Part shown: positions 33,891 to 42,670 of the stretch, piece by piece
How the letters are laid out: every line of letters begins with the position of its first letter
Position numbering within the stretch: the first letter of the stretch is position 1
Source of the DNA: VXRD01 sp965232265
Lineage (GTDB): Bacteria > Latescibacterota > UBA2968
DNA length: 64,000 nt
Reading direction: 5' to 3'
NCBI GenBank assembly: GCA_965232265.1
Contig: CBDDPH010000002.1
Coordinates: 4,216,001 to 4,280,000 of the forward strand
Position numbers and translations under genes: made by a program
Notes under the pieces: model-generated
Seen by the model: the letters and a program-made list of their open reading frames with translations, nothing else
Databases searched by the model: none
Told to the model about the DNA's origin: nothing

Positions 33891-35231
33891 ATGCCAAATT
33901 CTTTGAGATACAATGTCAAGCCTCGCCTTCTCTCGCTCGGTATCGCCAGTTTGTTGAACCTCACACTCTTAATTTCGTCTCTTTTTCCACAAAATAGCAG
34001 CCCTCCTTCTTCGGACTTTAATGGCAATGGTGTTGTCGATTTTCCCGACTTCTTGCTATTTGTCACCGCGTTCGGATCTCAAGCCGGTCAAGCGCGGTAC
34101 GATGCGAAATACGATCTGGATGGCAATGGCGAAATTGCATTTGACGATTTTCTGCTATTTGTCGATAGCTTTGAACAGCCACAGCCCCCTCCTCTCGAAG
34201 ATCAACGCCTGACGAGGATCGAACTACCAGAAGGGTTCCACATTCGTATATACGCCCAAGGGATAACCGGCGCTCGCTCAATGAGCCTCAGCCCAAACGG
34301 CACCCTGTTTGTCGGCACGCGCCCCAGTGGTCGCGTGTACGCACTGCGCGATGAAGACGGCGACCACAAAGCAGAACGAATCATCATCCTCGCTCGCGGC
34401 TTGAATAACCCCAACGGCGTCGCCTTCAAGAACGGCGATCTCTACGTAGCCGAAATCAACCGCATCCTGCGCTATCGCAACATCGAAGCACAACTCGGCA
34501 ACCCACCACAGCCGGACATCGTCAACGGCAATTTCCCCACAGATCGATCCCACGGCTGGAAATTCATCCGCTTTGGTCCCGACGGTTTGCTGTACGTACC
34601 CGTGGGCGCACCGTGCAACATCTGCAATCCCGGCGATCCTTACGCCTCAATAGGAAGATTGGACACCAATGGCACCTTCAGCATCATAGCGCGGGGCATT
34701 CGCAACACCGTCGGCTTCGATTGGCACCCGGAAACGAGAGAACTGTGGTTCACAGACAATGGCAGAGACAGGATGGGCGACGATGTGCCACCGGACGAAC
34801 TGAACAGAATAACCGCCAATGGACAGCACTTCGGTTATCCCTACTGCCACGGCACCAACATCGCCGATCCCGTATTCGGCGGTCAGCGCAGTTGCGGCGA
34901 GTTTGTCGCGCCGGTCCAGAATCTCGGTCCACACGTAGCGGCTCTTGGCATGCGCTTCTACACCGGCGACATGTTTCCAGAGGAGTACCGCAATCAGATC
35001 TTCATCGCCGAACACGGATCCTGGAATCGCAGCAGCAAGATCGGTTATCGCGTCACCCTGGTACGCCTAAATGGCAACAGGGCGGTCAGCTACGAACCCT
35101 TCGCAGAAGGCTGGCTACAGGGCGAATCGAACTGGGGCAGGCCAGTCGATGTACTCGTCATGCCCGACGGTTCTCTGCTGGTATCGGACGACCAAGCCGG
35201 CCTCATCTACCGCATCAGCTATTCTCACTAA
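33891..35231 (+). CDS. Secreted sorbosone/glucose dehydrogenase-like beta-propeller with N-terminal dockerin-like pair
   Basis: After a signal segment (LLSLGIASLLNLTLLISSLF) come two EF-hand/dockerin-like loops, DFNGNGVVDFPDFLLF and YDLDGNGEIAFDDFLLF (residues about 42-95), then a Pro-rich linker and a six-bladed propeller of the PQQ glucose/sorbosone dehydrogenase type (LPEGFHIRIYAQGITGARSM, GTRPSGRVYAL, RGLNNPNGVAFKNGDLYVAE, GIRNTVGFDWHPETRELWF, ELNRI, GHIF-like end LLVSDDQAGLIYRI). These enzymes oxidise sugars, and some relatives only bind. The dockerin module is N-terminal here but C-terminal in the gene at 42671. 446 residues; ribosome site weak. Confidence 0.82.
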   Translation: MPNSLRYNVKPRLLSLGIASLLNLTLLISSLFPQNSSPPSSDFNGNGVVDFPDFLLFVTAFGSQAGQARYDAKYDLDGNGEIAFDDFLLFVDSFEQPQPPPLEDQRLTRIELPEGFHIRIYAQGITGARSMSLSPNGTLFVGTRPSGRVYALRDEDGDHKAERIIILARGLNNPNGVAFKNGDLYVAEINRILRYRNIEAQLGNPPQPDIVNGNFPTDRSHGWKFIRFGPDGLLYVPVGAPCNICNPGDPYASIGRLDTNGTFSIIARGIRNTVGFDWHPETRELWFTDNGRDRMGDDVPPDELNRITANGQHFGYPYCHGTNIADPVFGGQRSCGEFVAPVQNLGPHVAALGMRFYTGDMFPEEYRNQIFIAEHGSWNRSSKIGYRVTLVRLNGNRAVSYEPFAEGWLQGESNWGRPVDVLVMPDGSLLVSDDQAGLIYRISYSH

Positions 35232-35240
35232 TCTCGCATT

Positions 35241-38200
35241 ATGAATCTGAACCCACGCTTGATGATGACCTATATGCACAAATCGCGTAGGAGCAGGTTT
35301 CGAGCGATGTACAACTGCGATTCAACCTGCCCCTACGTAATCATTTGCCTCTACGCGATCCTCCTGTGTCTTGTAGCCCTTTTAGTACAGCCCGTTATGG
35401 CTGCGGACACCTATCGCGTCTTAGCCGTGCGCGTCTCTTTTCCCCCCGAAGACCCCGACAACGAAACCACCAGCGGAAACGGCACATTCGATCTCAGTAC
35501 AGTCGAAAGTCCCGATCGCATCTATCCCTTTGACGCGCCTCCCCACGACCGCGCCTATTTTGAAGCCCACCTTCAAGCTCTCGCCAATTATTACCGCGAT
35601 ATATCCCGAGGGTCAACTGACCATCGAATACGACGTGTACCCACAGGAACCCACCGCGAGTTACGTCCTCGACACACCCTTGATCGAATACGGCAATGGA
35701 CGCACGAGACGCGAAATAAATGAGCGCGTCACGCGGCTTTTTCGGGATGGCATTCGCGCTACAGATGCCGCAGATGGCGCGACCATAGACTTCTCAAAAT
35801 ATCGCGCCTTTGCAGTATTTCATGCGGGACTCGGCAAAGAAGCAGGTCAAAAACTCAACGACATACCCTCGGCCTTTATTTTTAAACGCGACCTCATCGA
35901 GTTCGCCGACGGCGCAATTGCCGTCAACAACGGAGCTTTTCAGGTCACATCGGGCATGCTATTGCCCGAAGCCATCAGCACAAACGGCCAGGGCGGTCTC
36001 AACGGCACACTCGCCCGATTTTTTGCCTCGCAACTCGGCTTGCCCGGCCTCTCGGACTTTGAAAACGATTTGCCCGCCATTGGCGACTGGAGTTTGATGG
36101 ATACGGGCGCCAACAATCAAATTGATGCCGCCCGCCTGGGTCTCCAATCCCTCAAAAATGACCCCACCACCACAAATTTGATCGGATTCTTACCCAGTCG
36201 GATGATCGCCTGGTCGCGCATACAACTCGGCTGGCTCGAACCCCTCGTAATCACCCACAACGACACCGTAGAAATCGCTGCATCCACCAGCGCGTCCGAT
36301 CTTCCGCAGGCTATTCGCGTCCCCATCAGTGCCACGGAATACTTCCTGATCGAAAACCGCTACTCGCGCCTCAATATTGAAAATCGCATCCCGCAAATCG
36401 AATTTTCCACCCCTCATAATGTCTGGCTCTCCTCAGATGATTACGATGCATTCATACCCGGCTCGGGCATTCTCATCTACCACATTGACGACACTGTCAT
36501 TCGAGCCAGCGACGCGGAAAAACACATCAACAGCCACCCCGATTACAAAGTTGCACCTGCCCAATATCGCCGCGGCATTGCCCTCGAAGAAGCCGATGGC
36601 TTGCAAGACATCGGCAATGTATCGGCCAGCCGCGTCATTCAGGGCGGTATCATCTCGCTAAGCAGTATCGAAGGCGCGCCAGAAGACGCCTTTTACGTGG
36701 GCAACAACGCCTTTTTTGGGCCCAATACCTCGCCGAACACCCGCAGCAATTTGGGCTATGAAAGCGGCATAACCATCGAAGTGCTCAGCCCACCCGGCGA
36801 AGTCATGACAGTTGCAATCCGCTTTGCCAATCGGCTGGACAACTGGCCGATTACAGACTTGAATCCCACGCGGGAATCGCCCCGCGTCATCGACCTCGAC
36901 GGAGATGGGATCAAAGAAATCCTTCACAGTTCTGGCGCGTGGAAAATCGCGGGCACACAACACAGCACAGACGAGACTTATGCCACAACCCCTGCAATCG
37001 GCGCCCCGGAAATAGTCGGATTCATCTACCATCGCGGAGAAACAACCCGAACGCACTGGCGTCCCAGTGGTACAGTCCACGAAACCATCGATATCACGCC
37101 CCCTTCATCTTTTTCCACAACACCCGTCATTGCAAAATTTCCCACAACACCTGTCGATATCTGGGGATGGCGCGATGGAAAAATCGAATGGGGCAGTTTT
37201 CTATCTGAAACCGCGGGCAACATCGCCCTGAGCGACGCCATCCAATCGCTCGCCGTGGGCAATATCGACGGCGACTCGGACAATGAACTCATCGCCATAA
37301 CCAGCAATGCCCAGATCCACCTCATTCACGACAGCGGCCAATCCACGCCGCTCGCCACATTCGCATCTCCCATCATCGGTGGCCCGGCAATAGGCGACCT
37401 CGACCGCGACGGCAATGACGACATTGCAGTCGTCACCACAGACGGCATCCTCTCCATCCTCGACGCCAACGGCCTCACCTTTGCAAGCGACCCCATACCC
37501 GGCGGCGCACATTCCCCCCCAGTTATCGCCGACCTCGATCAGGACGGATTTATCGAAGTCCTCTTCGGCGGCAACGGCAAACTCTATGTCTATCGCTTCA
37601 ACGCCATCTTGCAAACCGGAGGCGCGCTCGCCTTCCCGATAAAAGACGACGCCGGCCCCATCGAAGCACCGCCCGTTCTCGCCGATATCAATAACGACGC
37701 ATCCCCCGATATCTTCGTGGGAACACGCGCCGGCCTCCTCTACGGCCTGACCGCCGAAGGACATCCCCTGCCCGGCTTTCCCCTATTGGTGCCCGGCCCC
37801 ATTCTCTCATCGCCCCTCATCGATGACCTTGACAACGACGGTACCCTGGAACTCATTATCTATACCGCCGACGGCAGCATACACCTCTTCCATCTGGAAA
37901 CCATTGACCCATCTTATACCGGCAACAAAATTATCTGGGGACAACTCGGCGGCGGACCGGGCAACGCGGGAAAATTGCGCCAACAGCCTCTCGAAATCGC
38001 AACCCCAACAGACACCTCGCTTTTACCCGCGGCGCGAGCATACCTCTACCCCAACCCGGTTCGCAATGGCGACAGCGCGCGCATTCGCTTTTTTTTGTTA
38101 GAACCCGCCGAAATCACGATGACCATTTACAACCCCCTCGGTGAAAAGATCGCCGACCTCACACACGACAATCCCATGCCCAATACCGACAACGAAATCG

Positions 38201-38307
38201 CCTGGGATGTATCCGATTACGCCAGCGGCCTCTATATCTGCCGCCTGCAAGCCAGCAACAGCACACGCACAGAAGTGCGATTTATCAAAGCCGCGATAAT
38301 TAAATAA
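35241..38307 (+). pseudogene. M6-like (immune inhibitor A-type) secreted protein with T9SS-like sorting domain, frameshifted and lacking the zinc motif
   Basis: Two overlapping frames make one protein. Frame one (35241-about 35604) has a signal peptide and APPHDRAYFEAHLQALANYYRDI, as in M6 proteases; frame two then continues YPEGQLTIEYDVYPQE to 38307. Restoring one TA in GATATATCCC (35598-35607) joins them as RDIYPEGQL, so a dinucleotide contraction caused the break. Where M6 enzymes have HEFGHxLGLPD, this one reads RFFASQLGLPGL: the fold is kept but the zinc ligands are gone. Later parts are FG-GAP/VCBS-like repeats (DLDGDGIKEIL, NIDGDSDNELIAI, DLDRDGNDDIAVV, DLDQDGFIEVLFGG) and a C-terminal YPNPV...NPLGEKIADLTH...SDYASGLYICRL sorting domain. 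Could be a sequencing error; then a full pseudo-protease of about 1,020 residues. Confidence 0.7.
35286..35337. repeat. Inverted repeat overlapping the N-terminal codons of the M6-like gene
   Basis: CGTAGGAGCAGGTT (35286-35299) and AACCTGCCCCTACG (35324-35337) are inverted copies with one mismatch around a 24-base loop. The element lies between the ATG at 35241 and the hydrophobic core of the signal peptide, so about 17 residues before the signal are repeat-encoded. Confidence 0.6.
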
Positions 38308-38312
38308 ACATT

Positions 38313-41300
38313 ATGTCTCACAAACTCACACAAACAATTCTCATCCTCCTGGCTCTGAGCACACAGGCTCTCGCGCAATTTGACGCCAATCATCCCGAAC
38401 TGAACTGGCGCGTCATTGAAACCGAGCACTTCAAAGTCTATTACCATCAGGGGCTGGAAAAACTGGCGCCGCGTGCTGCCCAAATCGCCGAAGACGCGTA
38501 CGGCCCAATCGCGTCCTTTTACAATTTTCACCCCGACAGCAAAGTTCGCCTCATCCTCAAAGACACCGAAGACTACGCCAATGGCGCGGCGTATTACTAC
38601 CACAACACCATCGAAATCTGGGTCTCCAACCTCGACTTTGCACTGCGCGGCAGTACAGATTGGCTGCCAAATGTGATAACGCACGAATTGACGCACATCA
38701 TCGCCCTTCAACTCGCCCGAAAATCCTCGCGGCGCATCCCCGCCATCTTCGTCAACTACCTGCAATATCAGGGCGAAGGCAAACGCGACGACATCCTCGC
38801 TGGCTACCCCAATGTCCTTGCCGCGTATGCCATTCCCGCCACCATCATCCCCCCCTGGTTTGCCGAAGGCACGGCGCAATACATGGCACCGGGCGCACAA
38901 CACGACCGCTGGGACTCGCACCGCGACATGATCTTGCGCCAGGCCACGCGCAATGGGAGCTTGCTCACCCGCGGCGAAATGTCCGTCTTTGGCGCCAAAA
39001 CAAGTCTCGGATTTGAAAAAGTGTACGACCACGGCTATTCGCTCACCCTCTTTATTGTCGATACCTTTGGACGCGACAAACTCCCCGAATTGTACCGGCA
39101 AATGAAAGTCTGGTGGCGCACGGATTTTGGCGGCGCAATTCGCGCAACCCTGGGCATCTCTGCAAGCGAATTGCACACGCGCTGGGTCGCGTCGCTCGAA
39201 AAACGCTATGCGGCACAAATCGCACAGATCGAAACCCGTCCCGAACAGGGCGACCTCATCCGCGAAGATGGCTACCTCAACCTGCACCCCCGCTGGTCGG
39301 CCGATGGCAAAAAACTCGCCTACCTCTCCAATAGAGGACGCGATTACGGGCGCACGAGTTTGATGGTCTATACCCTCGCCGACAGCAGCGCGGAACTCGC
39401 CGCCCCCAGCGCGGTCACAGCCTTTGACTGGTCGGCCGATGGCGCGCAATTCCTCTACGCGCGCCACAGCCAGCCCAACAAATACGGCGGACGGCAATGG
39501 GACCTCTACACCATAGATCCCAAAGCCTCGAAATCGGGCCTGTTCCAAAATGTCAAAACCGCCATTGGCCTCGCGCGTGCCACCTTCCCGGGCGAAACGC
39601 GCCTCAGCACTGGCTCGCGCGGCATGCACCCGGCCTATTCGCCAGACGGAACGCAAATTGCATTTGTCAAAAATGGTGGGGGCAACACCAACCTCTGTAT
39701 CCTCGACATCGCAGCAGACACCTTATGCTACCTCACATCCTTCGACGACGGCTCACAGGTTGCCACCCCGCGCTGGTCGCCCGATGGATCGCAAATCGCA
39801 TTCTCGCTCTACCGAAGCGGGACATCGCGGGACATCGCCACCATTCCCGCAACAGGTGGCGATTACACAGTGCGCGTCGCCTCACCTGAAACCGACCGCG
39901 ACCCGTGCTGGACACCCGATGGCTCATCTCTCATCTTTGCCTCTGACCACGACGGCATCTTCAACCTGTATCGCGCCAATCTGTCCAGCGGCACAATAGA
40001 CCGCCTCACCCGCGTGTACGGCGGCGCATTTCAACCCCATGTGCATCCAGATGGCGACCGCATCGCATACTCCCACTACGGCAAAAATGCCTACGAAATT
40101 CGCATTATTTCCCAACCGTTAAATGAACCCGTGGCAGCCAACATCTTTCAGGTCGAACCCTTCGCGGCCGCAACGCCCAAATCCACAATAGCGAGTCGCC
40201 CATACAAAAATGAATTTGCAACCACCACCATACTTCCGCGCCTGGCAATCGACAGCGGCAAACTCAAACTCGGCGCAATCGCGGGATCTGACGACGTCTT
40301 GCGAAAACAAACCTTTTTCATCAGTGGCCTGCTCGCCCACGACCTGGACATGGATTTATACGCGCTGTACGAATATCGCAAAAAACGTCCTACCTTCTTT
40401 TTGGAAGCTTACCGCATATCGCGCCATGTTGAAGAAGACGTCATCAGCCGCGACGAAGACTTCCGCATCTACAACCGCACGTTTACGCTCACGGGCATTG
40501 AAATAGGCGGCAAATACACCATGAGACGCGGCGGTGAGATCGACGCTCGCCTCGTGTACCATCGCACGGGCGCCGTTCTGGATCAAGCGCGGTTCAACGG
40601 TCTCAATCGCGACATAGTGGCCGCCACAACCCTCAACGGATTTGACCTCGCCCTCACCTATCGCCTCAATGCCATAGGCCGCTCGCGCGACTCGGAAATC
40701 AATCCCCGGTCCGGACGCCGTCTCGCGCTGCGGTACGACCGCTATTTCAACTGGTTCATCAGCGGCTTTGAGGAAAATACCTCGCTAATCGTCGAAACCT
40801 ACGACCGCTATTTCTACAACCAACTCTCCCTCGACTGGAACGAATTTATCCCGGTTGCGCCCGGCCGCAGTGCGCTGAGCTTCCGCTTTTTTGGCGGCCT
40901 GATCGACAGCGAAGTTGACGACACCTTTGACTTCTTCCTCGGCGGCTTGCCCGGCATGAAAGGATATACATTTTACAGCCTGGAAGGCCGCCGCGCCCTG
41001 ATGTTGCGATCAGCTTATCGCTTTCCCCTCTGGTCGCGCATCGACCGACAAACCGGCCCGATCTACTCAGACCAAGTCTATGGCGCATTCTTTGCCGGAA
41101 TCGCCCGCGCCTGGGATGGCACACCCGATGACGCGATACTCAAACGCGGCTGGAAACGCGAACTGGGCACGCAACTGCGCTATGACGCCACCTCGTTTTA
41201 TCTTTTTCCCACACGCGCCAGCATCGACATCGCCTACGGATTCGACCATGTGCCTTTGCAACGGGCTGGCGATCCACTTGAAAGAAGCGGCTTGAAGATT

Positions 41301-41354
41301 TACTTTACATTGTTATTTGGATTTGTTACAGATGTTGGGAAAGGCAACTTTTAG
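38313..41354 (+). CDS. Outer-membrane metalloprotease: HEXXH peptidase, TolB-like propeller and C-terminal beta-barrel
   Basis: A 1013-residue exported protein. Signal peptide 1-21. Residues about 30-270 are a gluzincin-type peptidase (peptidase MA-like): zinc motif HELTH at 124-128 and a likely third ligand Glu185 in WFAEGTAQYM. Residues about 290-620 hold six PD40/TolB motifs (HPRWSADGKKLAYLS, FDWSADGAQFLYA, HPAYSPDGTQIAFV, TPRWSPDGSQIAF, DPCWTPDGSSLIFAS, QPHVHPDGDRIAYS). From about 650 a BamA/surface-antigen-like barrel runs to the final Phe (FGFVTDVGKGNF), including DEINPRSGRRLALRYD-type text (SEINPRSGRR). Three modules on one chain place the protease and propeller in the periplasm or outside next to their own pore. 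It follows the M6-like gene by five bases. Confidence 0.8.
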   Translation: MSHKLTQTILILLALSTQALAQFDANHPELNWRVIETEHFKVYYHQGLEKLAPRAAQIAEDAYGPIASFYNFHPDSKVRLILKDTEDYANGAAYYYHNTIEIWVSNLDFALRGSTDWLPNVITHELTHIIALQLARKSSRRIPAIFVNYLQYQGEGKRDDILAGYPNVLAAYAIPATIIPPWFAEGTAQYMAPGAQHDRWDSHRDMILRQATRNGSLLTRGEMSVFGAKTSLGFEKVYDHGYSLTLFIVDTFGRDKLPELYRQMKVWWRTDFGGAIRATLGISASELHTRWVASLEKRYAAQIAQIETRPEQGDLIREDGYLNLHPRWSADGKKLAYLSNRGRDYGRTSLMVYTLADSSAELAAPSAVTAFDWSADGAQFLYARHSQPNKYGGRQWDLYTIDPKASKSGLFQNVKTAIGLARATFPGETRLSTGSRGMHPAYSPDGTQIAFVKNGGGNTNLCILDIAADTLCYLTSFDDGSQVATPRWSPDGSQIAFSLYRSGTSRDIATIPATGGDYTVRVASPETDRDPCWTPDGSSLIFASDHDGIFNLYRANLSSGTIDRLTRVYGGAFQPHVHPDGDRIAYSHYGKNAYEIRIISQPLNEPVAANIFQVEPFAAATPKSTIASRPYKNEFATTTILPRLAIDSGKLKLGAIAGSDDVLRKQTFFISGLLAHDLDMDLYALYEYRKKRPTFFLEAYRISRHVEEDVISRDEDFRIYNRTFTLTGIEIGGKYTMRRGGEIDARLVYHRTGAVLDQARFNGLNRDIVAATTLNGFDLALTYRLNAIGRSRDSEINPRSGRRLALRYDRYFNWFISGFEENTSLIVETYDRYFYNQLSLDWNEFIPVAPGRSALSFRFFGGLIDSEVDDTFDFFLGGLPGMKGYTFYSLEGRRALMLRSAYRFPLWSRIDRQTGPIYSDQVYGAFFAGIARAWDGTPDDAILKRGWKRELGTQLRYDATSFYLFPTRASIDIAYGFDHVPLQRAGDPLERSGLKIYFTLLFGFVTDVGKGNF

Positions 41355-41368
41355 CCAAAGGACTCCCC

Positions 41369-42040
41369 ATGCGAAAATTCACACTCTGCACCCTTGTTTT
41401 CGCGCTGATGTGCGGGCAGGCCACCGCGGAAAAATCGCCAAAAACGGCCTTCTTTCTTTCACTACTTGTACCGGGTCTGGGTGAATTATATGCCGGGGCC
41501 AAAATGCGCGCCGTCGGGTTTATGGGCGCAGAAGCCCTCACCTGGACCGCTTATGTATCATGGCGGGGCAAGGGCAATGACATTAAGGAAGAATTTCGAG
41601 CGTATGCCGATCGGCATTGGCAGGAAGCGCGGTACAACGCCTGGCGGGAATGGAATAACAGCCAGCCCGAACCGTATTACGAAACCCACGCCCTGCCTTC
41701 CAAAAGCACAGACACGCAACAGTATTACGAACTCATTGGCAAATACCATCAATTTGTCTATGGCTGGGACGACGTGACAGCTGACTTTTCCACCGATAAC
41801 AAAAACGTGCCATCGCCACGCAGGCTGGACTATGAAACCCGTCGCAACGACAGCAACAAATACCTCAAACGCGCGTCTGTTGTCACAGGCCTGGTCGTGC
41901 TCAACCACATTGCCAGCGCCATACACGCCTCGGCCTATACGCGCACACTGCAAAAAAAGACCGGTCCGAGCTTGTGGATCAACATCACGCCTGTCGATAG
42001 CCATGGGCGGTCTATGGTCGAATTGAAAACGAGATTTTAG
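41369..42040 (+). CDS. DUF5683-like envelope protein, paralogue A
   Basis: A 223-residue protein with signal peptide (residues 1-20, VFALMCGQATA) and KSPKTAFFLSLLVPGLGELYAGAKMRAVGF, the PGxGExYxG motif of DUF5683-type membrane proteins, followed by a short helix and a long charged region. The C-terminus ends VELKTRF, an aromatic terminus as in outer-membrane proteins. The next gene is a diverged tandem copy. No function known. Confidence 0.65.
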   Translation: MRKFTLCTLVFALMCGQATAEKSPKTAFFLSLLVPGLGELYAGAKMRAVGFMGAEALTWTAYVSWRGKGNDIKEEFRAYADRHWQEARYNAWREWNNSQPEPYYETHALPSKSTDTQQYYELIGKYHQFVYGWDDVTADFSTDNKNVPSPRRLDYETRRNDSNKYLKRASVVTGLVVLNHIASAIHASAYTRTLQKKTGPSLWINITPVDSHGRSMVELKTRF

Positions 42041-42044
42041 CACT

Positions 42045-42668
42045 GTGAAAACATCATCCCAAATCCTGATCGTCTGCGCCTGTTTGCTCGCGCCGTCTGT
42101 CGCTTATGCACAAGAAGCGAAATCACCGAAAAAAGCCGCCTTTTTATCGGTCCTTTTACCCGGCCTGGGCGAGCGATATGCGGGCGGGCGAAAATCCGCG
42201 AAATTTTTTCTCTTCACCGAAGGCATGTTCTGGACGGGATTATTTGCATTTCAAAAACTCAACACCACGCGAGAAAACACCTTCCGCGCTTATGCCGCGG
42301 CCCGCGCTGGCGCGACCACGGAGGAAAAACCCAACTCTCACTACGACCGCCTGTCCAGTTACAACAGCATCTACGACTACAATGCCCGGTTGCAATACGT
42401 CGAGGGCACATCGGCCACCCCACTGCCAGAAACACCCGAAAACTTTTGGGAATGGGACACGCCGTCTTCCCGCGAACACTTTCGAGAACTGCGAAGCAAA
42501 GCCACATGGGCGCGCACGCGCAGCTTTCTCTTTGTGGGCGCACTCATCTTCAACCGCTTTGCCAGCGCGTTAAACGCCGCCAATATCGCCGCCAAAACCC
42601 GTCCCATTGCAACAGTCTCCCCCAACACCTCTGGGAACTTACAGGTGCGCCTCTCAGTGCGGTTTTGA
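42045..42668 (+). CDS. DUF5683-like envelope protein, paralogue B
   Basis: Begins at GTG 42045, four bases after its paralogue. Signal peptide 1-22 (LLAPSVAYAQ) and KSPKKAAFLSVLLPGLGERYAGGRKSAKFF match the paralogue's motif, then NYNSIYDYNARLQY-like charged text, a second hydrophobic segment (FLFVGALIFNRFASAL) and the terminal LSVRF. 207 residues. The pair looks like an old tandem duplication between the barrel-protease and the HEXXH/dockerin protease. Confidence 0.65.
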   Translation: MKTSSQILIVCACLLAPSVAYAQEAKSPKKAAFLSVLLPGLGERYAGGRKSAKFFLFTEGMFWTGLFAFQKLNTTRENTFRAYAAARAGATTEEKPNSHYDRLSSYNSIYDYNARLQYVEGTSATPLPETPENFWEWDTPSSREHFRELRSKATWARTRSFLFVGALIFNRFASALNAANIAAKTRPIATVSPNTSGNLQVRLSVRF

Positions 42669-42670
42669 CA

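Noticed and set aside
38232..39656. 474-codon minus-strand open frame
   Set aside because: It mirrors the barrel-protease gene in a GC-rich antisense frame, lacks a motif or ribosome site, and the plus-strand protein has clear domains.
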